Source of the DNA: Mobilitalea sibirica
GTDB lineage: Bacteria; Bacillota; Clostridia; Lachnospirales; Lachnospiraceae
Length of the DNA: 64,000 bases
Direction: 5' to 3'
Assembly (NCBI RefSeq): GCF_015999265.1
Contig: NZ_JAEAGR010000007.1
Location: forward strand, 62,001 to 126,000
Positions 53,310-63,309 of the stretch are shown in pieces (the first letter of the stretch is position 1; each line of letters begins with the position of its first letter). The notes beneath the pieces are model-generated. The model was not told the origin of the DNA and did not search any database. It was given only the letters and a program-made list of their open reading frames with translations. Made by a program: the position numbers and the translations under genes.

Positions 53310-53984
53310 TTATTTCTTCGTATTTTCTATAATTTTAACTCCGGTATCATTACCGATGATAATTCTGTCACATAGGTTTAAAAACAAACCGGTTTCTAAT
53401 ACTCCGGTGATATTTTTTAATTTCTCTTCCACTTCTTTCACTTTTAAAGGTTTTTCAATCCATAAATCGGCAATATAATTATGATTATCTGTAATATAAA
53501 TCTCCTTGTTATTCCTACGAAGCTTTGGATTATACTGTAAGCGTTCCAGTCTTGCCATAATATGTTGATAGCCATAGGGTAATATCTCAACAGGCAGGGG
53601 AAATGCCCCAAGTGCATCCACTGTCTTACTGGAATCCATAATCCATATGACTTCTTTGGCTACTTTGGCTACCATTTTTTCACGAAATAAAGCACCTCCG
53701 CCTCCCTTTATCGCATTAAAATCCGGATCAATCTCATCCACACCGTCTATTACGAGATCAATCTCCTTAACCTCATCAATGGATACTAAGGGTATCATAA
53801 ATTGATTAGCTAACCGGGTCGTACTCTCAGAAGTGGCTACCGCTTGAATCTTTAGTCCCTTCTTAACCATCTCTCCAACTCTTTCAATCATATAATACGC
53901 CGTAGAACCGGTACCAAGTCCCAGTATCATACCATCTTTTATATATTCGGTCGCTTTCACACCGGCCATTCTCTTCTGTTCCAT
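53310..53984 (-). CDS. rpiA: Ribose-5-phosphate isomerase A
   Basis: 224 residues. Diagnostic motifs: GLGTGSTAYYMIERV phosphate loop, SESTTRLANQ, DGVDEIDPDFNAIKGGGGAL with the catalytic Asp and Lys-side loop, and REKMVAKVAKEVIWIMDSSK. It interconverts ribulose- and ribose-5-phosphate in the pentose phosphate pathway, the route that also takes up xylulose-5-phosphate from arabinose. AAAGGAGATACTGAG precedes the ATG. Length is normal for the family. Confidence 0.95.
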   Translation of the reverse strand: MEQKRMAGVKATEYIKDGMILGLGTGSTAYYMIERVGEMVKKGLKIQAVATSESTTRLANQFMIPLVSIDEVKEIDLVIDGVDEIDPDFNAIKGGGGALFREKMVAKVAKEVIWIMDSSKTVDALGAFPLPVEILPYGYQHIMARLERLQYNPKLRRNNKEIYITDNHNYIADLWIEKPLKVKEVEEKLKNITGVLETGLFLNLCDRIIIGNDTGVKIIENTKK

Positions 53985-54442
53985 CTCAGTATCTCCTTTA
54001 CAACAAAGTTTTTCTAAAATTTTTATTGACTTATTATAGATAATCTTTCTATCAAAAGCTATATAAGCTATTATTAACTATAGTAAAAAGAATATAATAG
54101 TATTTGTAATTCGTATATAGTTTTATGGTATTATTTTTCATACCGTATTATTGCATAGGCACTGGGAAAGTAAGCTCTGGTCTATAAAAGATATACCTAA
54201 GATGAAATAAGGAGATATACAATCACCCAAATATAACCATATCACTTTTAAGTTAACATAATATTTTTATGTATATTAATATTAACCATTGTTCCTTCAA
54301 TACAAAATATGGTATCCATTTCCTAACACAATTTTATATTCAATCAGGCCCTTTTGTTTACATAATATACTTATGATTAATTTCTCCCCTCATATCACTT
54401 TCATATTTTATGTTTTATTTATTTCATTCTTTCTTATGCAAA

Positions 54443-54488
54443 AAAGTACACCTCATGTAAAATACATTCTTTACATGAGGTGTACTTT
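54443..54488. terminator. Perfect 19-bp hairpin terminator
   Basis: AAAGTACACCTCATGTAAA and its exact complement, eight bases apart. On the minus strand TTTTTTGC follows. It ends the GH10-like gene. The 53985-54544 gap contains it, the rpiA promoter region and no gene I can support. Confidence 0.9.
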
Positions 54489-54544
54489 AGTCTTCCTATA
54501 CTTAAAAATAAGTTAATACCTGTTACCAATAAAATAATCTCTGA

Positions 54545-55792
54545 TTAGTTTATAATCTTTAACATATGCTTTACTCCGGTTTGTGTCGCTTTCTTATAGA
54601 AGAAATCATATCTAAAATGCATGTAACCGTCTACCTTACCGGTGTTTCTTCCATATTCAATCTGTTTCTTTAATAAATAGGGGTCCTTCTTCCAATCGGT
54701 TTCCAAATCAGATCCTGCCCGATAGGTTGCAATACCAACATATACTTTTACATTCTGATTCTTTCGCAACTCTAACCATCTATCTAATGTCTCGTCGTAC
54801 GGGAATCTGGAATGATTGAAGGACCAATAAATTTGAGGAGCAATATAATCAATATAACCCGGTTTTGACATCCACGTCTTAATATCTGTATAATACCTAT
54901 CATCCATTAATAGATAATCCAGAAATCCACCCGGGCTGATACCAAACTCAACCGATTTGTCAATACCTTTTATTAATTGATAGGATTTTTTCACAAGTCG
55001 ATTTACATTGTCTCTGCGCCACTGTTCAATTGGTTTTATCTTAACTCCATTTTCCTTACACCACTTAACGTATTCATTATATTCAATATGGTCAAAGCTT
55101 TTTTTATAATTTGATCCTAAGGTAGGATAAAAATAATCATCAAAATGTATTCCATCTACATCATAATTCGTTACGATTTCCTCAATACCATTTCGAATTA
55201 ATGACTGAACCCAGATATCCGAGGGGTTATAATAGAGCGAACCATTGTAAGAAATCACCCTTCTATCATTCGTTTTTAACTTATCTGTACGCCATCTTCT
55301 AGCCATATTATCCTTAGCTAAGGCTTTGTAATCCGTACTGTTACTTGTAACTCGGTAAGGATTAAGCCATGCATGAAATTCAAGATCTCTCTTATGGGCA
55401 GCACTTACCATGTATTTTAGAGGATCAAATCCCGGATCCTTTCCCTGTGTCCCTGATATATATTTGGACCAAGGGAAATAATCAGAAGGATAAAAAGCAT
55501 CTCCAAATGGACGAACATGAACAATAACGGCATCCATTTTTAGTTCAACCACATTATCAAACATTTCATCAATAATATTCTGAAAACGCTTTTCGCTAAA
55601 TCCCAACTCCCCGGTAGAAGGATCCTTTAATCTGTCATTAAACTCTAAGTAGGAAATCCAAACTGCATTAAATTCCCTATCATCTTCTGCCGCTTTACTT
55701 ATATGACTGGAAAGGTATAATCCTCCAAAGAGTGCAAAAATAATACATGCCAATTTAATCCAAGTATATCCTGTCATTCTTTTATTTATCAT
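54545..55792 (-). CDS. Secreted GH10-like glycosidase (GHL10/DUF187-type)
   Basis: 415 residues. N-terminal signal anchor (about residues 10-27) then a TIM barrel of the GHL10 type: FNAVWISYLEFNDR, FQNIIDEMFDNVVELKMDAVIVHVRPFGDAFYPSDYFPWS, FHAWLNPYRVTS, VDGIHFDDYFYP with the DD pair, FGISPGGF and DYIAPQIYWSF. Proteins of this group act on peptidoglycan-like or unknown glycans at the cell surface. Start is ATG 55792, nine bases after AAGGAG; the frame is open 28 codons further. It follows the amidase gene with a ~140-base gap, a likely shared wall-remodelling role. Confidence 0.87.
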   Translation of the reverse strand: MINKRMTGYTWIKLACIIFALFGGLYLSSHISKAAEDDREFNAVWISYLEFNDRLKDPSTGELGFSEKRFQNIIDEMFDNVVELKMDAVIVHVRPFGDAFYPSDYFPWSKYISGTQGKDPGFDPLKYMVSAAHKRDLEFHAWLNPYRVTSNSTDYKALAKDNMARRWRTDKLKTNDRRVISYNGSLYYNPSDIWVQSLIRNGIEEIVTNYDVDGIHFDDYFYPTLGSNYKKSFDHIEYNEYVKWCKENGVKIKPIEQWRRDNVNRLVKKSYQLIKGIDKSVEFGISPGGFLDYLLMDDRYYTDIKTWMSKPGYIDYIAPQIYWSFNHSRFPYDETLDRWLELRKNQNVKVYVGIATYRAGSDLETDWKKDPYLLKKQIEYGRNTGKVDGYMHFRYDFFYKKATQTGVKHMLKIIN

Positions 55793-55934
55793 CTGTTTGT
55801 ACTCCTTCGTAATGAAAGGATGCTGATTGAAAAATGGCAGGCTTACATATTCCATTTTTACCAACAGCATCCCCATGCTTTTGTGTATTTCGTATGTGTA
55901 TGTTTTTTAATTAAGAATAATTTGTACTTGATAA

Positions 55935-58724
55935 TTAACGGCCGGTTGGATAGAGTTCAAAGATCTGTTGTAATGTCTCATATATGATCCTTACTGAATT
56001 CTCCTGGAATACTGGATCAGAAATCAATGCAAAATCATTTTTGTTTGACATAAAGCCTAACTCTATCAAAACAGCAGGAACTGTGTTCTTATGTACTACC
56101 GTATATCTTTCGGACTTTACTCCCCGGTTATTGGTTCCTAAAGCCGATGTCAGATTGTTGACAAATAAGGTAGCCATTGTCTTGCTGTTAAGGCCCGCTT
56201 TGTTAGTCGTGTTATTATTGGTGGAATAATAAACCTCAGTTCCGTAAGCTGCTGTAGAAAGCGAAGCATTCATATGAAGGCTGACAAATAAATCTGCTCC
56301 CATTTTACTCGCATAAGCCGCTCTGTCGGATAGAGACATATCCACATCTGTCTCTCTGGTATAGTATACCTTAAGTTTGGATGGATTGGAATTAAAGTAC
56401 TTTTCTCCTAAGGTATATAACATCTTAAGATTAAGATCCTTCTCCTTCGCACCAAAATACTGTGCTCCGTTCGCAGGTCCGCCGTGTCCGGGATCTAATA
56501 TCACTATATTCTTATAAATATCTCGGGGTTCACCGATGTTAATATAGATACTATTGTTATCCCAAACAAATTCATAGCCTTGCAGTCTTGATGTAGAAAT
56601 CATTATCTCCGTTTCATAGTTAGCATTTAAAAAAACCGAAACATCCATAATTACGGATGAATTATTAATAATCGGATTTGCTGCTAAATATGCGGTATGA
56701 TCTCCCGGAAGTTTTATAGAGAATCTATGATTAAAATAATCATCTTTATGTAAAATCTGCTCTCCGTTAAAACCTGCCGGCTTCGGAATAATCAGTTCAT
56801 ACTTAGCTATATCAATGACCTCAGATACAGGAACTTCCGGAGCTTCAGGTACCACTGGCTGAACCGGAGGGTTTGCAACATTTCCATTGGAGTTTTGGAA
56901 GGTAATGGTATATTTGTTTTCTGTCTCTGAAACATAATATTGGGTACCATCCTGCATACCCAAAATCAATTGAGTTTTATCCGGTAATTTTACAGTATAG
57001 AAAAGATTTAGGTATTTAGAGCCTGCTACCATTAAAGTCTGATCTCCAATACTATTGACTGTATAAGGAAGATCAATATAAAGCATACCATTTTGCTCAG
57101 ACATATTCACCTTCAACGGCTTCATACCGGTCAGGGTAATGTAATCGTTTTTATCATTTGTACCGATCGTCACTTGATTCAGGCTATTCAAATAAAACGT
57201 CACATATAATATAGTTTTATCCTCAGACAGTTTTATATCATAGGAATAATTCTCAGGTATAACCGCGAAATCCACCCTACTGCTTTGCGTATTATAATCA
57301 AATTCCGTTTCAATGTTCTTAACATAGTTACCGTGAATTCCTTGGATTTCATAGATGTAATTGGTACCTGCCATATTCGATACAAGTAAATTAACTAACT
57401 GACCGTTTTTCTTGGAGGTGACCTTCTCAAAAGGCTTAGATCCAATGATCATATAAGTTTCTGTATTGAGCTTTACATTAGAATAATCTCTTGCAACAGA
57501 ATAAATAAAACCATTTTCCTCTGAGGGAAGCATGTCCATATTCAGTTCAGTTACACCACTGCTTTTAGCAATTAAAGTATCAAAGGTTGTCCATTCATGC
57601 AAAATTGTACCGGGATCAAAAACCACTCCGGTATCTCCTAATTCAGGCGATGGACTTTCACCGGATTTCTCTGTGGGGTTTTCTTGATCGTGCTCGACCT
57701 TATCCTCATTCGATATATCACTATCTTTTCTTGATATAATTTTAGAGGTTCTATTGGGGTTGTCCCAGGTATAATCATATCCAAGACAGGAGGCGGTAAA
57801 GCTTCCAGGTACCATAACATAAGAAGTGCCCACCTCATGATTGGTAACAATGATTGGTGCGGTATCCATAACGATGGGCTTACCGTTAAGGTGAGCTACC
57901 GGACTTCCAATCTTCATAACAAGGATGTTATCATTCTTAGACAATGTAACGGATTTATCTGCTTTATTATACTTATAATCCGCATCAATAACCGAATCGC
58001 TAAAAACCCTCTTCGCCCTGAGCATAGCTGTATTATTCGTGATAATACTCGGCATATTTCCAAGGCTTATTTTTTTACCATCAATAGTAACATTGGCAAG
58101 GGTTCCGGTATATTCGAATTTCTTACCGCTGTTATAAGATAGCGTAACTGAAGATTTCTTTTCGATTGCCACAGTACTCTTAGCACTATACCAAGTGTAC
58201 CCCAGACCAAAGGTTTCGGATACGAATCTGGAAGGTACCAGAATGTTTGTTATACCTGCATCCCTATACTTAATCTTTACCGGGGCAACAGGTAAGGTAA
58301 CTGCTTTTCCGTTCACCGTAGCCTTCTTACTGCCGATGGTCATAACAATGGTTGTTCCGGATCTTGATAATGTTACCGTACTTTTCGGTTTATTATATAC
58401 AAAATCTGCATCAATATCGGATCTTACAAACACATCCTTATATGATACCAAAGCTATCCCATCAATAATTATTCCAGGGGTCTTTTCCTTGCTGATGATT
58501 TTACCGTTTAACGTGGCTTTCACTTGCTTACCTGTATAAGTCAAGTAACTTTTCGTTGTATAATTATATAGTTTCAATCCGGAAGCCGCTGAAATCTCAG
58601 CCGTCTGCAATCCCACAAAAAGAAAGGCCATTATAATAATACAGCCCAGCTTAAACATCAGAAGACGATTCCGAATTCGATTATCCTTCATAATACTCTT
58701 TATCTTTTGCAAATTAAATTCCAT
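55935..58724 (-). CDS. N-acetylmuramoyl-L-alanine amidase with stalk-like repeats
   Basis: 929 residues. Signal peptide/anchor (about 23-48). Two copper-amine-oxidase N-terminal-like repeats follow (about 52-190 and 192-330; each with ATLNGKIIS/VTIDGKKIS, VSYKDVF, and ILVPSRF/VMVPGSF), then a polar linker, AMIN-like β-rich regions (~400-620 and ~640-745), and a C-terminal amidase_3 domain: VILDPGHGGPANGAQ, EKDLNLKM, SLHMNAS and AVLIELGFMSN give the zinc-ligand His/Glu/His and the catalytic Glu. It cleaves the lactyl-peptide bond in peptidoglycan. ATG 58724 has only a weak site (AGGGG); ATG 58691 is an alternative. Confidence 0.9.
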   Translation of the reverse strand: MEFNLQKIKSIMKDNRIRNRLLMFKLGCIIIMAFLFVGLQTAEISAASGLKLYNYTTKSYLTYTGKQVKATLNGKIISKEKTPGIIIDGIALVSYKDVFVRSDIDADFVYNKPKSTVTLSRSGTTIVMTIGSKKATVNGKAVTLPVAPVKIKYRDAGITNILVPSRFVSETFGLGYTWYSAKSTVAIEKKSSVTLSYNSGKKFEYTGTLANVTIDGKKISLGNMPSIITNNTAMLRAKRVFSDSVIDADYKYNKADKSVTLSKNDNILVMKIGSPVAHLNGKPIVMDTAPIIVTNHEVGTSYVMVPGSFTASCLGYDYTWDNPNRTSKIISRKDSDISNEDKVEHDQENPTEKSGESPSPELGDTGVVFDPGTILHEWTTFDTLIAKSSGVTELNMDMLPSEENGFIYSVARDYSNVKLNTETYMIIGSKPFEKVTSKKNGQLVNLLVSNMAGTNYIYEIQGIHGNYVKNIETEFDYNTQSSRVDFAVIPENYSYDIKLSEDKTILYVTFYLNSLNQVTIGTNDKNDYITLTGMKPLKVNMSEQNGMLYIDLPYTVNSIGDQTLMVAGSKYLNLFYTVKLPDKTQLILGMQDGTQYYVSETENKYTITFQNSNGNVANPPVQPVVPEAPEVPVSEVIDIAKYELIIPKPAGFNGEQILHKDDYFNHRFSIKLPGDHTAYLAANPIINNSSVIMDVSVFLNANYETEIMISTSRLQGYEFVWDNNSIYINIGEPRDIYKNIVILDPGHGGPANGAQYFGAKEKDLNLKMLYTLGEKYFNSNPSKLKVYYTRETDVDMSLSDRAAYASKMGADLFVSLHMNASLSTAAYGTEVYYSTNNNTTNKAGLNSKTMATLFVNNLTSALGTNNRGVKSERYTVVHKNTVPAVLIELGFMSNKNDFALISDPVFQENSVRIIYETLQQIFELYPTGR

Positions 58725-59221
58725 GTTTTGTCATCAACCCCTGTCTTTTTGTAATTTAATAGCATATGTTTTCTTGTTTCACCGGTTTTTATCTTTTGTA
58801 TAAGTAATTATTACAATAGTGTTAAAAAGTGTTAAAAATGTGTCATCTTTGTTATTTTACAAAAAATTCTCTATTTATTACATAATTTTATATATTAACC
58901 AATAAAAATATTTCCACATTATAACACAAAATCAATATTTTTGTAAATACTACATGTGTAGATTACAAAACAATTACCCTTCTTCATTGTTCTACAGTTA
59001 TCGACCGAATATCATAAAAATAATTATTTCAGAAAATAAAGTTATTACAATTTTATTACCATGTTTTCTATATAAATAGTAAGGAATTTATAGTTAGAAT
59101 TGCTTATTTTGTCAACAAACGTTTTCTTTTCATCGTTTTTATGTTATAATGGATAAAATTCATTGATGATCTCAGTTACTTGTCAATGATTACACAATAG
59201 CATAGTGAGGCTTAAGACAAG
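58725..59221. other. Divergent intergenic region, no gene seen
   Basis: Very AT-rich, between the amidase and ttcA. A plus-strand TATAAT at 59145-59150 is the likely -10 for ttcA, with no clear -35. AGTGTTAAAAAGTGTTAAAAATGTGT at about 58818-58843 contains a direct repeat of AGTGTTAAAA. No open frame with a ribosome site was found. Confidence 0.5.
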
Positions 59222-59944
59222 ATGAAATTACAACAATTATTAAGCTATACCAGAAAAGCAGTAGACGATTATAAAATGATTAAAGATGGCGATAAAATAG
59301 CTATTGGGATTTCAGGAGGAAAGGATAGCCTGACATTACTTTATGCCTTGTCAGGTCTTCGCCGCTTCTATCCCCATAAGTTTGAATTGGAAGCCATTAC
59401 GGTAGATATGGGTTTTAAAGGAACGGATTTTTCAGAAATATCCGGGCTGTGCAGACATCTTGGTGTTAATTATACAGTTGTAGAATCAGAGATTGCAGAA
59501 ATAATATTTGAGCATCGCAAAGAGAGTAACCCTTGTTCTTTATGTGCTAAGATGCGAAAAGGTGCATTTAATGCCAAGGCAAAGGAACTAGGCTGTAATA
59601 AGGAAGCCTATGCACATCATTATGATGATGTGATTGAAACTATGATGATGTCATTGATTTATGAGGGAAGATTTCACTGCTTCTCTCCTGTTACCTATCT
59701 GGACCGCTCAGATATTACTCTGATACGTCCATTAATCTATGTAGATGAGAAAGATATCAAGGGGTTTCGTAATGCATATCAGCTTCCAGTAGTGAATAAT
59801 CCGTGCCCGGTAGACGGTTATACCAAACGGGAATATGTAAAGCAGTTAATTAAAAACTTAGGATCCGAAAGTCCGGGACTTAGAGAACGCCTCTTCCACG
59901 CAATACAAACCGGTCAAATAAATGGATGGGCTAAGCCGGAATGA
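59222..59944 (+). CDS. ttcA: TtcA-like tRNA 2-thiolation protein
   Basis: 240 residues of the PP-loop ATPase family. SGGKDSLTLLYAL is the ATP pyrophosphatase loop; the CxxC in NPCSLCAKMRKGA and the third cysteine in NNPCPVDGYTKREYV are the iron-sulfur ligands found in TtcA. This group adds sulfur to C32 of tRNA. It is shorter than E. coli TtcA (311), as common in clostridial members, whose exact target is less certain. Only a weak GTGAGG site precedes the ATG. Confidence 0.88.
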   Translation: MKLQQLLSYTRKAVDDYKMIKDGDKIAIGISGGKDSLTLLYALSGLRRFYPHKFELEAITVDMGFKGTDFSEISGLCRHLGVNYTVVESEIAEIIFEHRKESNPCSLCAKMRKGAFNAKAKELGCNKEAYAHHYDDVIETMMMSLIYEGRFHCFSPVTYLDRSDITLIRPLIYVDEKDIKGFRNAYQLPVVNNPCPVDGYTKREYVKQLIKNLGSESPGLRERLFHAIQTGQINGWAKPE

Positions 59945-60050
59945 AACAACTACCATTTCAAAACTACTGTTGTCGTTAATGGATAAAAATGATTATATTT
60001 TATTTTCTACAACTATAGAATATGATGAATGAATATAAGGAAGTGTTATT

Positions 60051-61103
60051 ATGGCTGAACATACTTACCATGACCAAGTAAATATCGAGAATGCAAAAAG
60101 GTTAAGATCACTGCTTGAAACCTTACCGCGGTTTTGTCAGTATTTTTTTCGGGGAATTGAACCAACTACCTCCTCTAGGACCAGAATCGCTTATGCCTAT
60201 GACTTAAGGGTTTTTTTTGATTTTTTAGTTAGTAATAATCCAATGCTAAAAAATACACCAGTAACAGATCTTAAGGTTGATATTCTGGATCAGATTAAAG
60301 CAATAGATATTGAAGAATATTTAGATTATCTGACCTATTATAAGACTGAGGAAACCGAACGCATTAATACAGAGAACGGTAAGAAACGTAAACTGGTATC
60401 CTTACGTAGCTTCTATAATTATTATTATAAGAAGGAAATGATCACGACCAATCCTGCTTCTTTAATCAGTGTTCCTAAACTCCATGAAAAAGAAATAGTA
60501 CGTTTGGAAATTGATGAAGTGGCAAAACTGTTAGATGAAGTGGAAAACGGGGATCATATGACCAAGGCGCAACAAAAATATCATGAGAAAACCAAAGTAA
60601 GAGATCTTGCTCTCATGACACTTCTACTCGGTACCGGAATTCGTGTATCCGAGTGTGTAGGTTTGGATATGAACGACGTTGATTTTGATAACAATGGAAT
60701 TAAGATAAGAAGAAAAGGCGGCTACGAAGTTGTTGTGTATTTTGGTGAGGAAGTCAGAGAGGCTCTGCTGGATTATCTGGCTGAACGTAAAAAATTAATC
60801 CCTGCCGACGGTCATACTAACGCCCTCTTCCTTTCCATGCAGATGAAACGGCTTAACGTACGTTCCGTAGAAAACCTGGTGAAGAAATATGCTGCCACCG
60901 TGACTAAGCTTAAGAAAATCACCCCCCATAAGTTACGAAGCACTTACGGCACCTCTTTATACCGTGAAACAGGTGATATCTATCTGGTAGCCGATGTTCT
61001 AGGCCATAAGGATGTTAATACAACCAAAAAGCATTATGCAGCGATTGAAGACAGCCGCAGACGTAGTGCCGCTAATGTTGTTAAGCTTAGGGAGAAAGAA
61101 TAA
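60051..61103 (+). CDS. Tyrosine recombinase, XerC/XerD-like
   Basis: 350 residues. N-terminal core-binding domain (SSRTRIAYAYDLRVFFDFLV), then a catalytic domain with Arg198 in GTGIRVSEC, His293 and Arg296 in TPHKLRST, His319 in LGHKDVNTTKKHY and nucleophile Tyr329. All five are present. It follows ttcA by 106 bases and has its own AAGGAAG site; this pairing is seen in other clostridia and suggests a housekeeping chromosome-resolution enzyme rather than a phage integrase. It lacks the inserted helix that marks integron integrases. Confidence 0.9.
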   Translation: MAEHTYHDQVNIENAKRLRSLLETLPRFCQYFFRGIEPTTSSRTRIAYAYDLRVFFDFLVSNNPMLKNTPVTDLKVDILDQIKAIDIEEYLDYLTYYKTEETERINTENGKKRKLVSLRSFYNYYYKKEMITTNPASLISVPKLHEKEIVRLEIDEVAKLLDEVENGDHMTKAQQKYHEKTKVRDLALMTLLLGTGIRVSECVGLDMNDVDFDNNGIKIRRKGGYEVVVYFGEEVREALLDYLAERKKLIPADGHTNALFLSMQMKRLNVRSVENLVKKYAATVTKLKKITPHKLRSTYGTSLYRETGDIYLVADVLGHKDVNTTKKHYAAIEDSRRRSAANVVKLREKE

Positions 61104-61679
61104 TCATTTATATTTTTTTTCAATTAATGCAAATCCTTTGCATATATCTTTCCATGCTAATTGAATAGCATTTTTCTGTTGTTCTACAGCTTGGATTATC
61201 TGATTGCGCCATGTTATTCCTTGCGAATAATCAATATTTTCCAACTTATTTATTATATCTAATATTGTATGGTCTCCCATTCCATAGTCTTTTGTTATAG
61301 CATGACCATTTTCAATTGCTATTGATGCTCCGCCCTTCAAAACACCCATAATTCCTTTAATAAATAAGGTCATTTCATCAGTATAGGTATCATCAGAAAT
61401 TGAAACAAAACCTCTTATTCTTTCTCTTAAAGTAAAAAGTTCTATTCGCTTTTCTTCAATTCTATTTTTTATTATTTTTGTCGAACAGTTATAATCATTT
61501 AACTCTTCTAATGTACAGTGTAATAATCTTAAGTAGTCATCAGTTATTATTTTCATGTCATCAAAAATCTCTTCAAAATATGTAAACTCTTGATTGTTAA
61601 AATTTTTCTTTCCTACAATTAATTCGCGTATTTTTTCATATACTGATATGGCTAAATTTGCTAATGATATACCATCCAT
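61104..61679 (-). CDS. Unknown protein, mostly helical, 191 residues
   Basis: No signal peptide or membrane helix. Mostly α-helical, with a central segment FIKGIMGVLKGGASIAIENG, and a charged C-terminus. GGAGGTG precedes ATG 61679. I do not recognise the family. Its stop codon touches the stop of the recombinase gene with no spacer, and its base composition is more AT-rich than the neighbours, so it may be a later insertion. No mobile-element ends are visible around it. Confidence 0.6.
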   Translation of the reverse strand: MDGISLANLAISVYEKIRELIVGKKNFNNQEFTYFEEIFDDMKIITDDYLRLLHCTLEELNDYNCSTKIIKNRIEEKRIELFTLRERIRGFVSISDDTYTDEMTLFIKGIMGVLKGGASIAIENGHAITKDYGMGDHTILDIINKLENIDYSQGITWRNQIIQAVEQQKNAIQLAWKDICKGFALIEKKYK

Positions 61680-61930
61680 TTTTACACCTCCAATTATTGT
61701 ATGATTACTTTATTCATATAGGGCATAAATATCTCTCTAGCAATTAAGATATAGTTGTATAAATTATTTTATACTATTGTTCTTATTACTAATTTTTGAA
61801 ATATTTTGTTATAATTATACATTATTTACATAAAATATACCATGTATTATTTTATCATTAATTCTATATTTCGTAATTACATAGGTTATAAGCCTTCTAT
61901 TAATATTTACTATTATTATCCGTTTTTAGA

Positions 61931-61964
61931 AAAACTGTTAAGAACTTATGTTCTTAACAGTTTT
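61931..61964. terminator. Perfect terminator after lysA
   Basis: AAAACTGTTAAGAAC and its exact complement around TTAT, T5 following on the minus strand. It ends the lysA transcript. The 61680-62049 gap holds nothing else I can support. Confidence 0.9.
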
Positions 61965-62049
61965 AATATTACATAAACTTATATCACTATTTTATTACGT
62001 TTCATCTTTACTTTATTCCTATAGATAACATATGCTACATACTACTATT

Positions 62050-63309
62050 TTAAATTATCTCTCCACTAAGTAGATCTTCATAGGTCTCTCTTCGTCTGAT
62101 TATCTTATAATCATTTTCCTCCACAAGTACTTCTACCGGTCTGGAATGGGAATTATAATGTGATGACATAACAATTCCATAGGCTCCGGCATCTGTCACT
62201 GCCAACAAGTCTCCTTGCGTAACCTCTTCCATCTGACGATCCTTAGCTAAAAAATCCGTACTTTCACAGATAGGTCCAACAACGTCCACCGTATTCATGG
62301 ATTTTTCTTTCTGGATTACCGGGATAATATTATGATAGGACTGATATAGACTGGGCCTGATCAGATGATGCATTCCACTATCTATGATTACAAATCTCTT
62401 ATCGTATGAGTTATCCTTTATATATTGAACTTCTGTAATTAAAAGTCCGGCCTGAGCCACTAGAAATCTACCGGGCTCCAGAACAAATGTGATATCCGGC
62501 ATATCCTGAAACGGTTCTGTAATCAGTCTAGCATATTCGTTAAGATCAGGACTTGCCTGTTCTTCTTTATAAGGGATACCAATCCCACCACCAATATCAA
62601 CATACTGAATAGGTATATTCATCGACCTTAGCTGCCTTACATAATCAGCAACGATTTTCATCGCTTCACCGTAAGGGGCAACATCTAATAGCTGTGAACC
62701 GATATGAAGGTCTATACCGATTACCTCAACATGCTCCATTTGCATGGCCTTCTTATATATATTAACTCCCATTTCACTATCAATACCGAACTTATTCTCC
62801 TTCATTCCGGTTGTAATGTAAGGATGGGTCTTAGCATCCACTCCGGGATTAATCCGTAATGAGATTGATACTTTTTTATTCTTGGAAGCCGCTATATTGT
62901 TAATTCGTGTGAGCTCCTGCTCAGATTCAACATTAAACATCAAGATATCTGCTTCTATTGCTTCTCTGATCTCTTTTTCTGTTTTTGCCACACCGGAATA
63001 AACAATCTTCTTCGGGTCTGCACCTGCCTTAATAGCTCTGTATAATTCCCCGCCGGATACAATATCTACGCCACATCCATTTTCTACAAAGACATTGGCA
63101 ATATTGATATTATGGCATACCTTCATGGAATAACAAATCAAGAGTTTCGTATTCCCGAACGCTTCCTTAAGCTGCTTTAATTGATTTAGTAGACTGCCTT
63201 TACTATATAAATAAGTAGGTGTACCTGTCTCCTTAATGATATCTTCTACCCTTACCTCTTCCATCATTAATTGTTTTTCTTTGTAATAAATATATGGTGC
63301 TTTAATCAT
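62050..63309 (-). CDS. lysA: Diaminopimelate decarboxylase
   Basis: 419 residues, fold type III PLP enzyme. The Schiff-base lysine is in ICYSMKVCHN, GCGVDIVSGGELYRA is the usual next block, HIGSQLLD and GGGIGIPY bind phosphate, EPGRFLVAQAG contacts cofactor, and GPICESTDF with DAGAYG gives the active-site Cys from the second subunit. It makes lysine by decarboxylating meso-DAP. Its ATG overlaps the upstream regulator stop by four bases (ATGA), so translation is coupled. No lysine riboswitch is visible between them. Confidence 0.94.
   Translation of the reverse strand: MIKAPYIYYKEKQLMMEEVRVEDIIKETGTPTYLYSKGSLLNQLKQLKEAFGNTKLLICYSMKVCHNINIANVFVENGCGVDIVSGGELYRAIKAGADPKKIVYSGVAKTEKEIREAIEADILMFNVESEQELTRINNIAASKNKKVSISLRINPGVDAKTHPYITTGMKENKFGIDSEMGVNIYKKAMQMEHVEVIGIDLHIGSQLLDVAPYGEAMKIVADYVRQLRSMNIPIQYVDIGGGIGIPYKEEQASPDLNEYARLITEPFQDMPDITFVLEPGRFLVAQAGLLITEVQYIKDNSYDKRFVIIDSGMHHLIRPSLYQSYHNIIPVIQKEKSMNTVDVVGPICESTDFLAKDRQMEEVTQGDLLAVTDAGAYGIVMSSHYNSHSRPVEVLVEENDYKIIRRRETYEDLLSGEII

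Noticed and set aside
60051-61103. The tyrosine recombinase as the integrase of the attC-like array
   Set aside because: It is 57 kb away, sits in a housekeeping-type context behind ttcA, and shows no inserted helix typical of integron integrases. It is best read as Xer-like.
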